Shown here: positions 1-8,338 of the stretch, piece after piece
How positions within the stretch are numbered: position 1 is the stretch's first letter
How the letters are laid out: the number at the start of each line of letters is the position of its first letter
Source of the DNA: JAFKFH01 sp017307375
GTDB taxonomy: Bacteria; Pseudomonadota; Alphaproteobacteria; Ferrovibrionales; Ferrovibrionaceae
Reading direction: 5' to 3'
DNA: 64,000 bases
NCBI GenBank assembly: GCA_965229335.1
Contig: OZ245874.1
Location: 1,612,001 to 1,676,000, forward strand
Notes under the pieces: generated by a model
Told to the model about the DNA's origin: nothing
Database searches by the model: none
Seen by the model: only the letters and a program-made list of their open reading frames with translations
Program-made: the position numbers and the translations under genes

Positions 1-1370
1 GGCACGAACACCGCGACCAGGACGAGGGCGATGGCGATGACGGCGGCGCCGACCTGGTCCATCGTCTCGTGCGCCGCATCGCGCGGGTTCATGCCGTCGG
101 CGATGTTGCGCTCGACATTCTCGACCACGACGATCGCGTCGTCGACGACGATGCCGATCGCGAGCACCAGGCCGAACAGGGTCAGGGTGTTGAGCGAGAA
201 GCCCAGCGCCGCCATCAGCGCGAAGGTCCCGATCAGCGAGACCGGAATGGCCAGGATCGGGATGATCGCGGTGCGCCAGGATTGCAGGAACATCAGCACG
301 ACCAGCACGACCAGCACGACCGCCTCGAACAGCGTGTCGTAGACCGCCTTGACCGACTCGCCGATGAATTCGGTCGGATTGTAGACGATGCGGTATTCCA
401 GGCCGGGCGGGAACGACTTCTTGGCCTCCTCCATCACCTGGATGATCTGCTCGGACGCCTTCAGCGCGTTGGTGCCCGGGCGCTGGAAGATGCCCAGCGC
501 CACCGCCTGCTTGTCGTCGAGATAGGAATTGGTGACGTAGTCCTGGGCGCCGAGTTCGATGCGCGCCACATCCTCGACCCGGACCAGGCGGCCGTCCGGC
601 GTCGCGCGGACGATGACCCGGCGGAACTGGCGCGGATCGTCGAAGCGCCCTTGCGTCGTCACCGTGATCTGGAAGGCGTTGCCGGCATTGGTCGGCTCCT
701 GCCCCAGCGCGCCGCCCGAGACCTGGACGTTCTGTTCCTGCACCGCGCGCACGACGTCGCCGGCCGACAGCCCGAAGGACGACAGCTTTTCGGGGTCGAG
801 CCACAGGCGCAGGCTGTATTGCCGCTCGCCGAACAGGATCAGGTCGCCGACGCCCTCCAGCCGCAGCAATTCGTCGCGGATGTTGTTGCGGGCGTAGTTG
901 GAGACGTAGAGCTGGTCGTAGGTCGCATCGGGCGACAGCATGTGCACGACCATCATCAGGTCGGGCGAGCTTTTCAGCGTGGTGACGCCGAGCCGCCGCA
1001 CTTCCTCGGGCAGGCGCGGGGTCGCGATCGAGACCCGGTTCTGGACCAGCACCTGGGCCTTGTCGAGGTCGGTGCCCAGCTTGAAGGTCACGGTCACCGA
1101 CACCTGGCCGTCGCCGGTCGAGTAGGAGGACATGTAGAGCATGTCCTCGACACCGTTGATCTGCTGTTCCAGCGGGGTCGCCACGGTGGCCGCGATGGTC
1201 TCGGCATTGGCGCCGGGATAGGAGGCCCGGACCACGATGGTCGGGGGCACGATTTCGGGATACTGGGTGACCGGCAGCGTCGTATAGGCGATCGAGCCGA
1301 TCAGCATGATGACGATCGCCAGGACCGAGGCCAGGACCGGGCGATCGACGAAGGTATGGGCGAAGCGCAT
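1..1370 (-). CDS. RND multidrug efflux transporter, inner-membrane permease (partial)
   Basis: This is the N-terminal ~456 residues of an AcrB/MexB-type proton-driven pump; the gene runs off the left edge. The start is the ATG at 1370, giving MRFAHTFVDRPVLASVLAIV, a typical RND first helix. Family signatures include the porter-domain stretch with FGERQYSLRLWLDP and the TM4 motif GIVVDDAIVVVENVERN, which contains the paired aspartates used for proton relay. It lies 17 bp downstream of the membrane fusion protein gene on the same strand, so the two form one operon. An outer-membrane channel gene, if present, is beyond the edge. The substrate cannot be told from sequence. Confidence 0.93.
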   Translation of the reverse strand, partial: MRFAHTFVDRPVLASVLAIVIMLIGSIAYTTLPVTQYPEIVPPTIVVRASYPGANAETIAATVATPLEQQINGVEDMLYMSSYSTGDGQVSVTVTFKLGTDLDKAQVLVQNRVSIATPRLPEEVRRLGVTTLKSSPDLMMVVHMLSPDATYDQLYVSNYARNNIRDELLRLEGVGDLILFGERQYSLRLWLDPEKLSSFGLSAGDVVRAVQEQNVQVSGGALGQEPTNAGNAFQITVTTQGRFDDPRQFRRVIVRATPDGRLVRVEDVARIELGAQDYVTNSYLDDKQAVALGIFQRPGTNALKASEQIIQVMEEAKKSFPPGLEYRIVYNPTEFIGESVKAVYDTLFEAVVLVVLVVLMFLQSWRTAIIPILAIPVSLIGTFALMAALGFSLNTLTLFGLVLAIGIVVDDAIVVVENVERNIADGMNPRDAAHETMDQVGAAVIAIALVLVAVFV

Positions 1371-1387
1371 CGCTCTGATCCCGCGCC

Positions 1388-2530
1388 TCAGTTCCGGCGC
1401 TCGCGCACCGGCGGCAGCGTCGTCAGCTGCGGCGTCACCGGCGCCCCGGGCCGCACGCGCATCAGCCCGTTGATCACGATGGTCTCGTCCCCCTTCAGCC
1501 CCGAGCGGATGACGCGGTAGCCGTCGATATGCGGCCCGACGCGAACCGGCTGCATCGCTACCTTGTCGTCCGGCCCGACGACATAGACGACGCGGCGATC
1601 CTGGTCGGCGCCGATCGCTTCCTCCGGCACCAGGATGCCCTGGTAGCGGGGCGAACCGGCAATCAGCAGGCGGCCGAACAGCCCGGGCACCAGCAGCATG
1701 TCCTGGTTGTCGAAGATCGCCCGGGCCCGCACCGTGCCCGAGGCCTGGTCGACGCGGTTGTCGACGAAATCCATGTGGCCGGGCTGGCTCGGGATCCGCT
1801 GGTCGGTCGTCGCCACGCGGACGTCGTTCGGGTTGTCGCGGTTCGACTTCATCTGGCCGTCCAGCGCCATCCGCGAATAGGCGAGGTAGGAGCGTTCGTC
1901 GACGTCGAAATAGAACTGGATCGGCGCGACCGAGACGATATTGGTCAGCAGCGTGTCGTTGGCCTTGACCAGGTTGCCGACCGAGACCAGCCGGCGCGAG
2001 ACGCGGCCGTCGATCGGGGCGCGGATCTCGGTGAATTCGAGGTCGAGCTGGGCGCGGTTCTGCGCCGCCTGGGTCCGGTCGACGGCGGCGCGCGCCGTCG
2101 TCACCCGCTGGCGCCGCTGGTCGAAGATCTGCTCGGTGACGTTGCCGCCCTGCTTCAACTGTTCGGCGCGGCGGAAATCGGTGGTGGCGAAATCGAGCTC
2201 GGCCTTGGCCGAGGCCAGCGCCGCCCGCGCCTCCTCCAGCGCCAGCCGGTAGGGGCGCTGGTCGATCACGAACAAGAGATCGCCCTTCTTGACCAGCGTG
2301 CCGTCGGTAAAGTTGACCTTGTCGAGATAGCCCGAGACCTGGGCGCGCAGGTCGACCTGGTCGATCGCCTCGAACCGGCCGATATATTCGTCGTATTCGG
2401 TGATCTCCTTGACCACCGGCTTGGCGACCGTCACCGGCGGCGGCCCCGCCGGGGCCTGCGCCGCGGCGTCGAAGCCGAGAAGCGTGGCGGCCGCCCCGGC
2501 CGCCGCGACGATCAGACGAATGCTCTGCAT
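1388..2530 (-). CDS. RND efflux periplasmic adaptor (membrane fusion protein, AcrA/MexA family)
   Basis: A 380-residue periplasmic adaptor that links the RND permease to an outer-membrane channel. I chose the ATG at 2530 because it follows GGGTGGG at good spacing and begins a signal peptide (MQSIRLIVAAAGAAATLLGF, then AAAQA). Upstream in-frame starts would add 18 residues in front of that signal. Visible parts are the lipoyl/barrel-sandwich start (EYIGRFEAIDQVDLRAQVSGYL), a coiled-coil hairpin from about residue 85 to 150, the return lipoyl half (FTEIRAPIDGRVSRR) and a beta-barrel domain with VPEEAIG near residue 300. It is first in the operon with the permease. Confidence 0.93.
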   Translation of the reverse strand: MQSIRLIVAAAGAAATLLGFDAAAQAPAGPPPVTVAKPVVKEITEYDEYIGRFEAIDQVDLRAQVSGYLDKVNFTDGTLVKKGDLLFVIDQRPYRLALEEARAALASAKAELDFATTDFRRAEQLKQGGNVTEQIFDQRRQRVTTARAAVDRTQAAQNRAQLDLEFTEIRAPIDGRVSRRLVSVGNLVKANDTLLTNIVSVAPIQFYFDVDERSYLAYSRMALDGQMKSNRDNPNDVRVATTDQRIPSQPGHMDFVDNRVDQASGTVRARAIFDNQDMLLVPGLFGRLLIAGSPRYQGILVPEEAIGADQDRRVVYVVGPDDKVAMQPVRVGPHIDGYRVIRSGLKGDETIVINGLMRVRPGAPVTPQLTTLPPVRERRN

Positions 2531-2690
2531 GGTCCCACCCATTGCCCCCGGGGGCGGCCCGCCGGCCGGCCCTGTCCTATACAACCGTTACCACGTAATC
2601 GCGGATGGTTCTCCGATGATTGCGCGGCCGACTGTAGGTTTCGCCGCAAGCGGCGGAAACAAGGCGGCGGCTGGCGGCAAATGACGCTGA

Positions 2691-2706
2691 TGTGATGAAG
2701 GTCACA
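2691..2706. promoter_or_regulatory. CRP-type operator
   Basis: TGTGATGAAGGTCACA is a perfect TGTGA-N6-TCACA palindrome, the consensus for the CRP subgroup of CRP/FNR regulators. It lies between the divergent RND adaptor and GNAT genes. Its centre is 82.5 bp before the GNAT ATG, and TAGGAAT at 2729-2735 sits about where a -10 would fall if the site were centred at -41.5. Activation of the GNAT gene is therefore more likely than of the pump, whose start is 168 bp away. Confidence 0.6.
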
Positions 2707-2780
2707 CCGCAGCCGCGTTACCGGCCGGTAGGAATGTCTGCCGTGCGGCGTCGGACGGCGGGAAAGGCTATAAGCGCACG

Positions 2781-3302
2781 ATGAATACGGACCTCGTCAC
2801 CCTCGCCGTCGCTGAACCTGAGGACTTCCCGGCCTTCAAGCGGGAATTGCAGGAGGCCTTCGCGCTGGCCGTCGTCGCGGAATTCGGGCAACTGCCCGAC
2901 GGACCGATCCCGGACGACGACGATCTCGACACGGCGATGGCGGCACCCGGGGCGGTGGTGCTGCGCATCCTTCGCGACGGCCGGAAGGTCGGCGGCGCCA
3001 TCGTGACCATCGACGAGGCGACCCAGCATAACGCGCTCGATCTGTTCTTCATCGCCGTCGGCCAGCACGGTCGCGGCCTCGGGTTCGACGCCTGGACCGC
3101 GATCGAGCGGATGTATCCGCGCACGCGCGTCTGGCAGACCCATACGCCCTATTTCGAGAAGCGCAACATCCACTTCTACGTCAACAAATGCGGTTTCCGG
3201 ATTGTCGAATTCTTCTGCGCCAGCCATCCCGATCCGCATGACGCCGGCGATCTGCCGGGAGGAAATGGCGAGGGTTTCCGCTTCGAGAAGGTGATGAGCT
3301 GA
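2781..3302 (+). CDS. GNAT-family N-acetyltransferase
   Basis: A 173-residue single-domain GNAT protein that would transfer an acetyl group from acetyl-CoA to an unknown amine. The acetyl-CoA pyrophosphate loop appears as VGQHGRGLGFDAW at about residues 94-106, and the C-terminal motif as IHFYVNKCGFRIVEFF at about 131-146. The N-terminal half is acidic, with PDDDDLD. It is monocistronic: the RND operon diverges upstream and hcp converges downstream, with a hairpin between them. The CRP-type site upstream suggests catabolite or cAMP control. The substrate is not evident. Confidence 0.85.
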   Translation: MNTDLVTLAVAEPEDFPAFKRELQEAFALAVVAEFGQLPDGPIPDDDDLDTAMAAPGAVVLRILRDGRKVGGAIVTIDEATQHNALDLFFIAVGQHGRGLGFDAWTAIERMYPRTRVWQTHTPYFEKRNIHFYVNKCGFRIVEFFCASHPDPHDAGDLPGGNGEGFRFEKVMS

Positions 3303-3303
3303 A

Positions 3304-3329
3304 GCGGGGCCGGCTGACGCCGGCCCCGC
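3304..3329. terminator. Bidirectional hairpin between GNAT and hcp genes
   Basis: A perfect 11-bp G+C stem (GCGGGGCCGGC / GCCGGCCCCGC) with the 4-base loop TGAC sits between two converging genes. It has no long T run on either side, so termination strength is uncertain. Confidence 0.6.
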
Positions 3330-3343
3330 CTTGTCCGAAGAGA

Positions 3344-3853
3344 TCATGCCGCCTTGTTGGCGATGACGTCCCAGCCGGCCTGGACGTTGCCGCCCATCGC
3401 GCCGTCGGTCTTCTGGGGGGCGTAGGTGAACTTGATGGTCTTGTAGCTGATCGAGACCTTCTCGAGCGGCACGTTGTTCTTCGTCGGATCGTCCTGCTCG
3501 TCGCCGGGGACGAAGGTCTCGAGCCGGGCGACCATCGCCTCGCCCAGTTCGATCGTCATGTACTTCTCGGGCTTGCCGCCCGACTGGCGCAGGAAGTGCA
3601 GCTTGACGTCGCCCAGCGAATTGTCGGCCTTGCACAGGCTCTCGAACAGCTTCGGGGTCGACTTGTCCACCGCCTTCACCACCACCACCGGCTTGTGCAC
3701 CGCCACACCGGCGGTGCGGCCGCCCTTGGTCCGGTCGTAGGTGATCGGCACTTCCGCCGCGTACTGCGCGGCGATGCAGGCGATCTTGTTCTCGAAGCCC
3801 GTCTCGGTGGCTTCGCCTTCATGCTTGCAATCCATGATGATCAGGTCGGACAT
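3344..3853 (-). CDS. hcp: Hcp-family type VI secretion tube protein (orphan)
   Basis: A 169-residue Hcp1-family protein, the hexameric ring that stacks into the inner tube of type VI secretion systems and can carry effectors. Recognisable features are the short beta start MSDLIIMDCKHEGEA, the middle FESLCKADNSLGDVKLHFLR and the C-terminal block LEKVSISYKTIKFTYAPQKTDG, which is the standard Hcp ending. AGGA lies 10 bases before the ATG at 3853. No TssB/C, VgrG, ClpV or other T6SS gene is in the window, so this copy is separated from any structural cluster. It may serve a distant apparatus or act as a secreted carrier. Confidence 0.9.
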   Translation of the reverse strand: MSDLIIMDCKHEGEATETGFENKIACIAAQYAAEVPITYDRTKGGRTAGVAVHKPVVVVKAVDKSTPKLFESLCKADNSLGDVKLHFLRQSGGKPEKYMTIELGEAMVARLETFVPGDEQDDPTKNNVPLEKVSISYKTIKFTYAPQKTDGAMGGNVQAGWDVIANKAA

Positions 3854-3971
3854 GACACGGTTTCCTTTGAGATGATCTTGTTCGGGGCTTCGTCGTTTGC
3901 CGTGAAGCGACTATGCCCCGATCCGCGTCCCTCCGCTGTGACCGGCGTCAAATCCCGGCGTTCTTGCAAAA

Positions 3972-3991
3972 TTGCAAATTAAAATCTGCAA
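3972..3991. promoter_or_regulatory. Candidate LysR-type operator upstream of doxX gene
   Basis: TTGCA-N10-TGCAA is an interrupted palindrome in an A+T-rich patch unlike its surroundings, with further TTGCAA and GTGCAA copies within 30 bp on both sides. It fits the inverted-repeat style of LysR operators. The LysR gene starting at 4564 lies just downstream of the doxX gene. The link is inferred from position. Confidence 0.4.
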
Positions 3992-4078
3992 TATGCCAAT
4001 TTGCCGTGCAATCAGGAAAGGAGCATTCTTGGCCTCACGAACCGACCGGTTCCCCATCTGGCCACGGAGACTGCCGCC

Positions 4079-4504
4079 ATGATCGACCATCGCCTTGCCC
4101 CGTACGGTGCCCTTGCCCTGCGCGTCGCGCTGGGCGTCATGTTCATCGCCCATGCCTACCTGAAGTTCGCCATCTTCACGATGCCGGGCTTCGCCGGCTT
4201 CCTGGCCCAGGTCGGGCTGCCGACCTTCCTGGCCTGGCCGATCGTGCTGGCCGAATTCTTCGGCGGCCTGGCGCTGATCCTCGGCGTCTATGCCCGCGGC
4301 GTCGCCTTCGCCCTGCTGCCGGTCCTGCTCGGCGCCCTCTCGGTCCATGCCGGCAACGGCTGGGTCTTCAACGCCCCGAACGGCGGCTGGGAATATCCGG
4401 CCTTCCTGGCGGTCGCGGCGGCCGTGCAGGTGCTGATCGGCGACGGTGCGCTGGCGGTGCAGCCGACGACACTGCCGCGGCGGCTGGTGGCACACGCGGC
4501 TTGA
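4079..4504 (+). CDS. DoxX-family membrane protein
   Basis: A 141-residue integral membrane protein with about four predicted helices. The family signature is visible: the start RLAPYGALALRVALGVMFIAHAYLKF, the second helix FLAWPIVLAEFFGGLALILG and the loop NGWVFNAPNGGWEYP before the last helix. The ATG at 4079 is preceded by GGAG at 8 bases; an upstream start at 4001 would put 26 hydrophilic residues in front of the first helix. DoxX relatives take part in thiol and quinone redox homeostasis, but the reaction of this group is poorly defined. A LysR gene follows on the same strand. Confidence 0.85.
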   Translation: MIDHRLAPYGALALRVALGVMFIAHAYLKFAIFTMPGFAGFLAQVGLPTFLAWPIVLAEFFGGLALILGVYARGVAFALLPVLLGALSVHAGNGWVFNAPNGGWEYPAFLAVAAAVQVLIGDGALAVQPTTLPRRLVAHAA

Positions 4505-4563
4505 ACTGAATTGCCCCCGGGCGGCATCCTCGGATGCCGCCCCTGTCCTTTCCGGATTCGCCG

Positions 4564-5457
4564 ATGATCGCCTGGGACGATTTTCGCCTGATCAAGGCGA
4601 TAGCCGATGCCGGTGGACTTGCCGGCGCGGCGGCGCGGCTCGGCGTCAACCACTCGACGGTCTTTCGCCGCCTCGCCCAGATCGAGGAGGGGCTGGGTCT
4701 GCCGCTGTTCGATCGGCATCGCGGCGGTTATCTGCCGACCCCGGCCGGCGAGGAGATGATCGCGCTGGCCCTGCGCCTCGACGACGACATCACCGCCTTC
4801 ACCCGCAAGCTCGCCGGCCGCGACTGGCTGCCCGCCGGCGAATTGCGGGTCACCACCTCGGATTCGCTGCTGGTCCATCTGCTGACCCTGCCGCTGGCTC
4901 GTTTCCGCGAGCGTTATCCGGACGTGCGCCTCGACCTGATCATCGGCAACCAGGCGCTGAACCTGTCGAAGCGCGACGCCGACGTGGCGATCCGCGCCAC
5001 CGATCATCCGCCGGAAAACCTCGTCGGGCGCCGGGTGGCACGGATCGCCTGGGCACTGTATGGCCGGCGCACCGACTTTCCCGTGGTCCCGGCCGCGCCC
5101 GGCGACTGCCGCTGGGTGATGCTGGGCGACGGTTTCGCCGGACTCAAGGTGGTGCGCGGCCTGCAGGCCCGGGTGCCGGCGGAACGGATCGTCTACAAGC
5201 TGAACACCGTGCTCGGCCTGGCCGAGGCGGTCGAGGCCGGCATCGGCATCGGGCATCTGCCCTGCTTCATCGGCGACGTTCGCCCGGGCCTCGTCCGCCT
5301 CGGGCCGCCGGAACCCGACTTCGCCGCCGATCTCTGGCTGCTTACCCACCCCGACCTGCGTCACCAGGCCCGGCTGCGCGCGTTCCTGGACTTCGTGGCC
5401 GAAGAGATCGCGCGGGAACGTGCCTTGATCGAAGGGGCGAAGCCCGCGGCATCGTAA
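4564..5457 (+). CDS. LysR-family transcriptional regulator
   Basis: A 297-residue LysR regulator. Starting at the ATG at 4564 (MIAWDDFRLIKAIADAGGL) gives the usual N-terminus; an ATG at 4534 would add ten residues. The winged helix-turn-helix spans about residues 4-62, with GAAARLGVNHSTVFRRLAQIEEGLGLPLFDR. The periplasmic-binding-like effector domain follows from about residue 90 (LRVTTSDSLLVHLL). In subfamily it resembles regulators with the short motif RDADVAIRATDHPPENLVGRR. It follows the doxX gene at 59 bp, and the candidate operator upstream of that gene suggests it controls the pair. The effector is unknown. Confidence 0.9.
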   Translation: MIAWDDFRLIKAIADAGGLAGAAARLGVNHSTVFRRLAQIEEGLGLPLFDRHRGGYLPTPAGEEMIALALRLDDDITAFTRKLAGRDWLPAGELRVTTSDSLLVHLLTLPLARFRERYPDVRLDLIIGNQALNLSKRDADVAIRATDHPPENLVGRRVARIAWALYGRRTDFPVVPAAPGDCRWVMLGDGFAGLKVVRGLQARVPAERIVYKLNTVLGLAEAVEAGIGIGHLPCFIGDVRPGLVRLGPPEPDFAADLWLLTHPDLRHQARLRAFLDFVAEEIARERALIEGAKPAAS

Positions 5458-5476
5458 GCGGATCGCACACCGGTGC

Positions 5477-6253
5477 TCATGCCGGCATGATGTAGGCGAG
5501 CTGGTTGCGGATGTTGGTGGCCAGCGAGATCAGCCGCGGTGCCACCTCGTCCTCGATCTGGTTGGGGCTGAGCCGGTAGATCGGCACGCGGCAGTTGATG
5601 CCGAAGCAGTCGCCGTTAGCGTCGCGGATCAGCGGCACGCCGGCCGAATGCGTGCCGGGAATCCAGGTGCCCTTGACCACCGAGAAGCCGCGGCTGCGGC
5701 AATCCCTGACGCCCTGGATGAACGAATCGGCGTACTTCACCCACAGGTCCGGCCGCCGCTTCAGTTCCTCCAGCTTGGCCTTCAGCTCGTCCTCGGTCAG
5801 CAGCGAGCACAGCGCATGGCCGATCGCGGCGGGCAGCAGCGGCCCGATCGTGCCGAGGTCGGGCGAACTCCAGATGTTCTCGTTGACCCGCGAGGTCTCG
5901 AGGTAGACGAAATTCCCACGGTCCATCGTGCCGATCGAGACGGTACCGCCGAGATCCTGGGCCAGCTTCTGCATCGAGGGCCGGGCGATGTGCAGCAGCT
6001 TCAGGTCGACCAGCAGCGGATTGACCAGCATCAGCGCCCGCCAGCTCAGCCGGTATTTCGTCTTTTCCTGCCGCAGATAACCGGTCTGCTGCAGCGTGTA
6101 GGTCAGCCGCGTGACGGTCGAGCGGTTGATTCCGGTCTCGCGCGCGATTTCCCCGTTGCTCATCAGCGTGCGGTTCGGCCGGAACGCCTCCAGCACCTTC
6201 AGCCCCTTGACCAGGGTGGTCGCGATATCGGGGTCTTTGTCGCCAGCGGTCAA
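5477..6253 (-). CDS. IclR-family transcriptional regulator
   Basis: A 258-residue IclR-type regulator. The N-terminal winged HTH (about residues 12-75) reads TTLVKGLKVLEAF and GEIARETGINRSTVTRLTYTLQQTGYL. The GAF-like effector domain follows, including GTVSIGTMDRGNFVYLE and a C-terminal YRLSPNQIEDEVAPRLI. It is transcribed divergently from the amidohydrolase-ABC importer-CoA ligase operon, the usual layout for an IclR protein controlling a catabolic operon. The effector is probably the transported substrate or a breakdown product. Confidence 0.92.
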   Translation of the reverse strand: MTAGDKDPDIATTLVKGLKVLEAFRPNRTLMSNGEIARETGINRSTVTRLTYTLQQTGYLRQEKTKYRLSWRALMLVNPLLVDLKLLHIARPSMQKLAQDLGGTVSIGTMDRGNFVYLETSRVNENIWSSPDLGTIGPLLPAAIGHALCSLLTEDELKAKLEELKRRPDLWVKYADSFIQGVRDCRSRGFSVVKGTWIPGTHSAGVPLIRDANGDCFGINCRVPIYRLSPNQIEDEVAPRLISLATNIRNQLAYIMPA

Positions 6254-6343
6254 CGATCGTCCCTCTCGTCGGTCCCGGCATAGCCGCGCGGCCTTGCGCC
6301 GGCAGGTTGCCGTGTCGGGCGGAGGATCGCCCTCGATTGCGCT

Positions 6344-6416
6344 AATGTCAACATAGTGAACATTTTTTTTGTATTATTACCGATCGATTGACATAATTGG
6401 CCGCTAAGAGCCAAAT
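6344..6416 (+). promoter_or_regulatory. Promoter/operator region of the catabolic operon
   Basis: This is an A+T-rich patch in the divergent intergenic region. AATGT-N11-ACATT (6344-6364) is an imperfect palindrome and a candidate IclR operator. TTGACA at 6388-6393 is a consensus -35 element; 17 bp downstream CCAAAT (6411-6416) is only a weak -10. AGGAGA (6435-6440) then precedes the ATG at 6448. Confidence 0.45.
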
Positions 6417-6447
6417 TTTGCCGGGAGTTCATCCAGGAGAGTGTGGA

Positions 6448-7350
6448 ATGACCGGCGTCATCGACATGGAAATCAGCATGCCTCGCAGCGAGGCGAACCC
6501 GGATCTCGACCGCATCGCCCGCGGCCGGCCGGGAACGCCCTTCGCCCAGTCGCTGCCGCGGCCCGAGGGGTATGGCTTTGCCAACTACGCCCATGTCTTC
6601 AGGAGCAAGGAAGGCGCGCCCAAGGAGGGCAAGGCCGATGACGGCGGGCTGAAGAAGCTGGTCGAGGACATGGATCGCGCCGGCATCGAGCGCGGCCTGC
6701 TCGTCGGTGCCGAGAACAGCGCGACCGGCCGCATCCACCAGGCCTATCCGAACCGCTTCTTCCTGTTTCCGACGATGGACCCGTTCGACGGCATGCGCGC
6801 GGTGCGCGAGTTCGAGCGGCTGGTGAAGGAGGAGGGCGCCAACGGCCTGCGCCTGTCGGCGCTCTACAACGGCGTGCCGGCCAATGACCGCCGCTACTAC
6901 CCGCTCTATGCCAAGGCCGCCGAACTCGACGTGCCGGTGCGCATCTACACGGCGATGAACTACGCCAACGACCGGCCCTACGACCTCGGCCATCCGCGCT
7001 ATCTCGACGACGTCTGCGTCGACTTCCCCGAACTGCGCGTCGTCGCCGGCCTTGCCGGCTGGCCCTGGGTCAACGAGATGGTCGGGCTGTTGCGGCGTCA
7101 TCCGCGGCTCTATGTCGACACGGCGGCGCATCATCCGCGCTATTTCAGCCAGCAGGGCTCGGGGTGGGAGCAGTTCCTGCAGTTCGGCAACACGCTGCTG
7201 CAGGACAAGGTGATGGTCGGGCTGTCGCGCTATCTGTTCGGCACCTCGTTCGAGAGCATCGTCGACGAGTACCGGAAGCTGCCGCTGAAGGACAAGGTGA
7301 TCGAGAAGTGGCTCTACAAGAACGCGGCTGAATTCTTCCGCCTGGGCTGA
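6448..7350 (+). CDS. Amidohydrolase-2-fold protein, metal-ligand residues missing
   Basis: A 300-residue TIM-barrel protein of the amidohydrolase_2 / ACMSD-like family. The ATG at 6448 has AGGAG 8 bases upstream. The fold is recognised from GLRLSALYNG, YPLYAKAAELDVPVRIYT, LRVVAGLAGWPWVNEMVGLL and the ending WLYKNAAEFFRLG. The residues that normally bind the metal are absent: the N-terminal HxH is replaced by IDMEI (5-9), the His after strand 5 by Tyr in VRIYT (~168), the GH-GWPW His by Leu in AGLAGWPW (~200), and the late Asp of GTD by Ser in GTSFES (~266). It heads an importer operon, so a binding or metal-free role is possible. Confidence 0.8.
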   Translation: MTGVIDMEISMPRSEANPDLDRIARGRPGTPFAQSLPRPEGYGFANYAHVFRSKEGAPKEGKADDGGLKKLVEDMDRAGIERGLLVGAENSATGRIHQAYPNRFFLFPTMDPFDGMRAVREFERLVKEEGANGLRLSALYNGVPANDRRYYPLYAKAAELDVPVRIYTAMNYANDRPYDLGHPRYLDDVCVDFPELRVVAGLAGWPWVNEMVGLLRRHPRLYVDTAAHHPRYFSQQGSGWEQFLQFGNTLLQDKVMVGLSRYLFGTSFESIVDEYRKLPLKDKVIEKWLYKNAAEFFRLG

Positions 7351-7362
7351 AGGTCGCGGCCG

Positions 7363-8331
7363 ATGCTTCGCTTCATAGGCAGGCGTGCGCTCTACGCCAT
7401 CCCGCTGCTGCTCGTGATCGTCGTTCTGATGTTCTCGATGCTGCACCTGATCCCCGGGGATCCGGTCCAGGCACTGGTGGGCGACTATCCGGTGCCGCCC
7501 GCCTATCGCCAGGCGATCGAAGAGAAGTATCGGCTTAACGACCCGTTCCTGGTGCAGGTCGGCAACTATCTCGCCAATGTCGTCCAGGGCGATTTCGGCT
7601 TTTCCTATCAGAACCAGCGCACGGTGCTCAGCCTGATCCTGGAACGCGCGCCGCGTACCATCCTGCTGGCCGCGGTCAGCTTCGGGCTGGCCATCCCGCT
7701 GGGCATGCTGATCGGCATCGCCTGCGGCACCACGCGCCATCCCGGCGTCGACAAGTTCTGGACCACGACCGCGCTGATCGCCTATGCCATTCCGACCTTC
7801 TGGCTCGGCCAGCTGTTCGTCATGTTCTTCGCGCTCAAGCTCGGCTGGTTTCCGACGCAGGGCATCGGCCCGATGGTCAGCCGGACGCAGGGCTTCGCCT
7901 GGGTGCTCGAACGTATCCGCTATCTCGCCCTGCCGGTGATGGCCTTCGGCATCCACGAGGGCATGCGGATCGCCAGGATCATGCGGGCGAGCGTCATCGA
8001 TACCCTGTCGCAGGGTTACATCGTCACCGCCCGCGCCAAGGGCCTCGGCCGGGGCCAGATCATCCGCAGCCATGTGCTGCGCAATTCGAGCCTGCCGCTC
8101 GTCACCATCGCCGGCTATGCCTTCGGCCATGCGCTGGGCGGCGCCGTGCTGCTCGAGACCGTCTTCACCTGGCCGGGTCTTGGGCTTCTGCTGGTCGATG
8201 CGATCCGCCTGCGCGACAACATGACGGTGGTGGGTGTCGTGATCTTTTCCGCCATTGCCGTCGTCGTGATGAACCTGGTCGTCGACCTGCTCTACGCGAT
8301 GCTCGACCCGCGTATCCGGACGATGCGGTGA
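7363..8331 (+). CDS. Oligopeptide/dipeptide-type ABC transporter permease (DppB-like)
   Basis: A 322-residue inner-membrane permease of the peptide/nickel importer family. It starts MLRFIGRRALYAIPLLLVIVV, followed by the periplasmic segment LIPGDPVQALVGD typical of DppB/OppB. It has about six helices and an EAA loop (RARIMRASVIDTL, then YIVTARAKGLG) that contacts the ATPases. It follows the amidohydrolase-like gene at 12 bp and precedes the second permease at 7 bp. Confidence 0.94.
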   Translation: MLRFIGRRALYAIPLLLVIVVLMFSMLHLIPGDPVQALVGDYPVPPAYRQAIEEKYRLNDPFLVQVGNYLANVVQGDFGFSYQNQRTVLSLILERAPRTILLAAVSFGLAIPLGMLIGIACGTTRHPGVDKFWTTTALIAYAIPTFWLGQLFVMFFALKLGWFPTQGIGPMVSRTQGFAWVLERIRYLALPVMAFGIHEGMRIARIMRASVIDTLSQGYIVTARAKGLGRGQIIRSHVLRNSSLPLVTIAGYAFGHALGGAVLLETVFTWPGLGLLLVDAIRLRDNMTVVGVVIFSAIAVVVMNLVVDLLYAMLDPRIRTMR

Positions 8332-8338
8332 GGGGCGG

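Noticed and set aside
69..1520. Long plus-strand open frame opposite the RND pump genes
   Set aside because: Its translation is a charged Arg/Asp/His-rich run typical of the antisense frame of a high-GC gene. The minus strand encodes a clear RND permease and adaptor.
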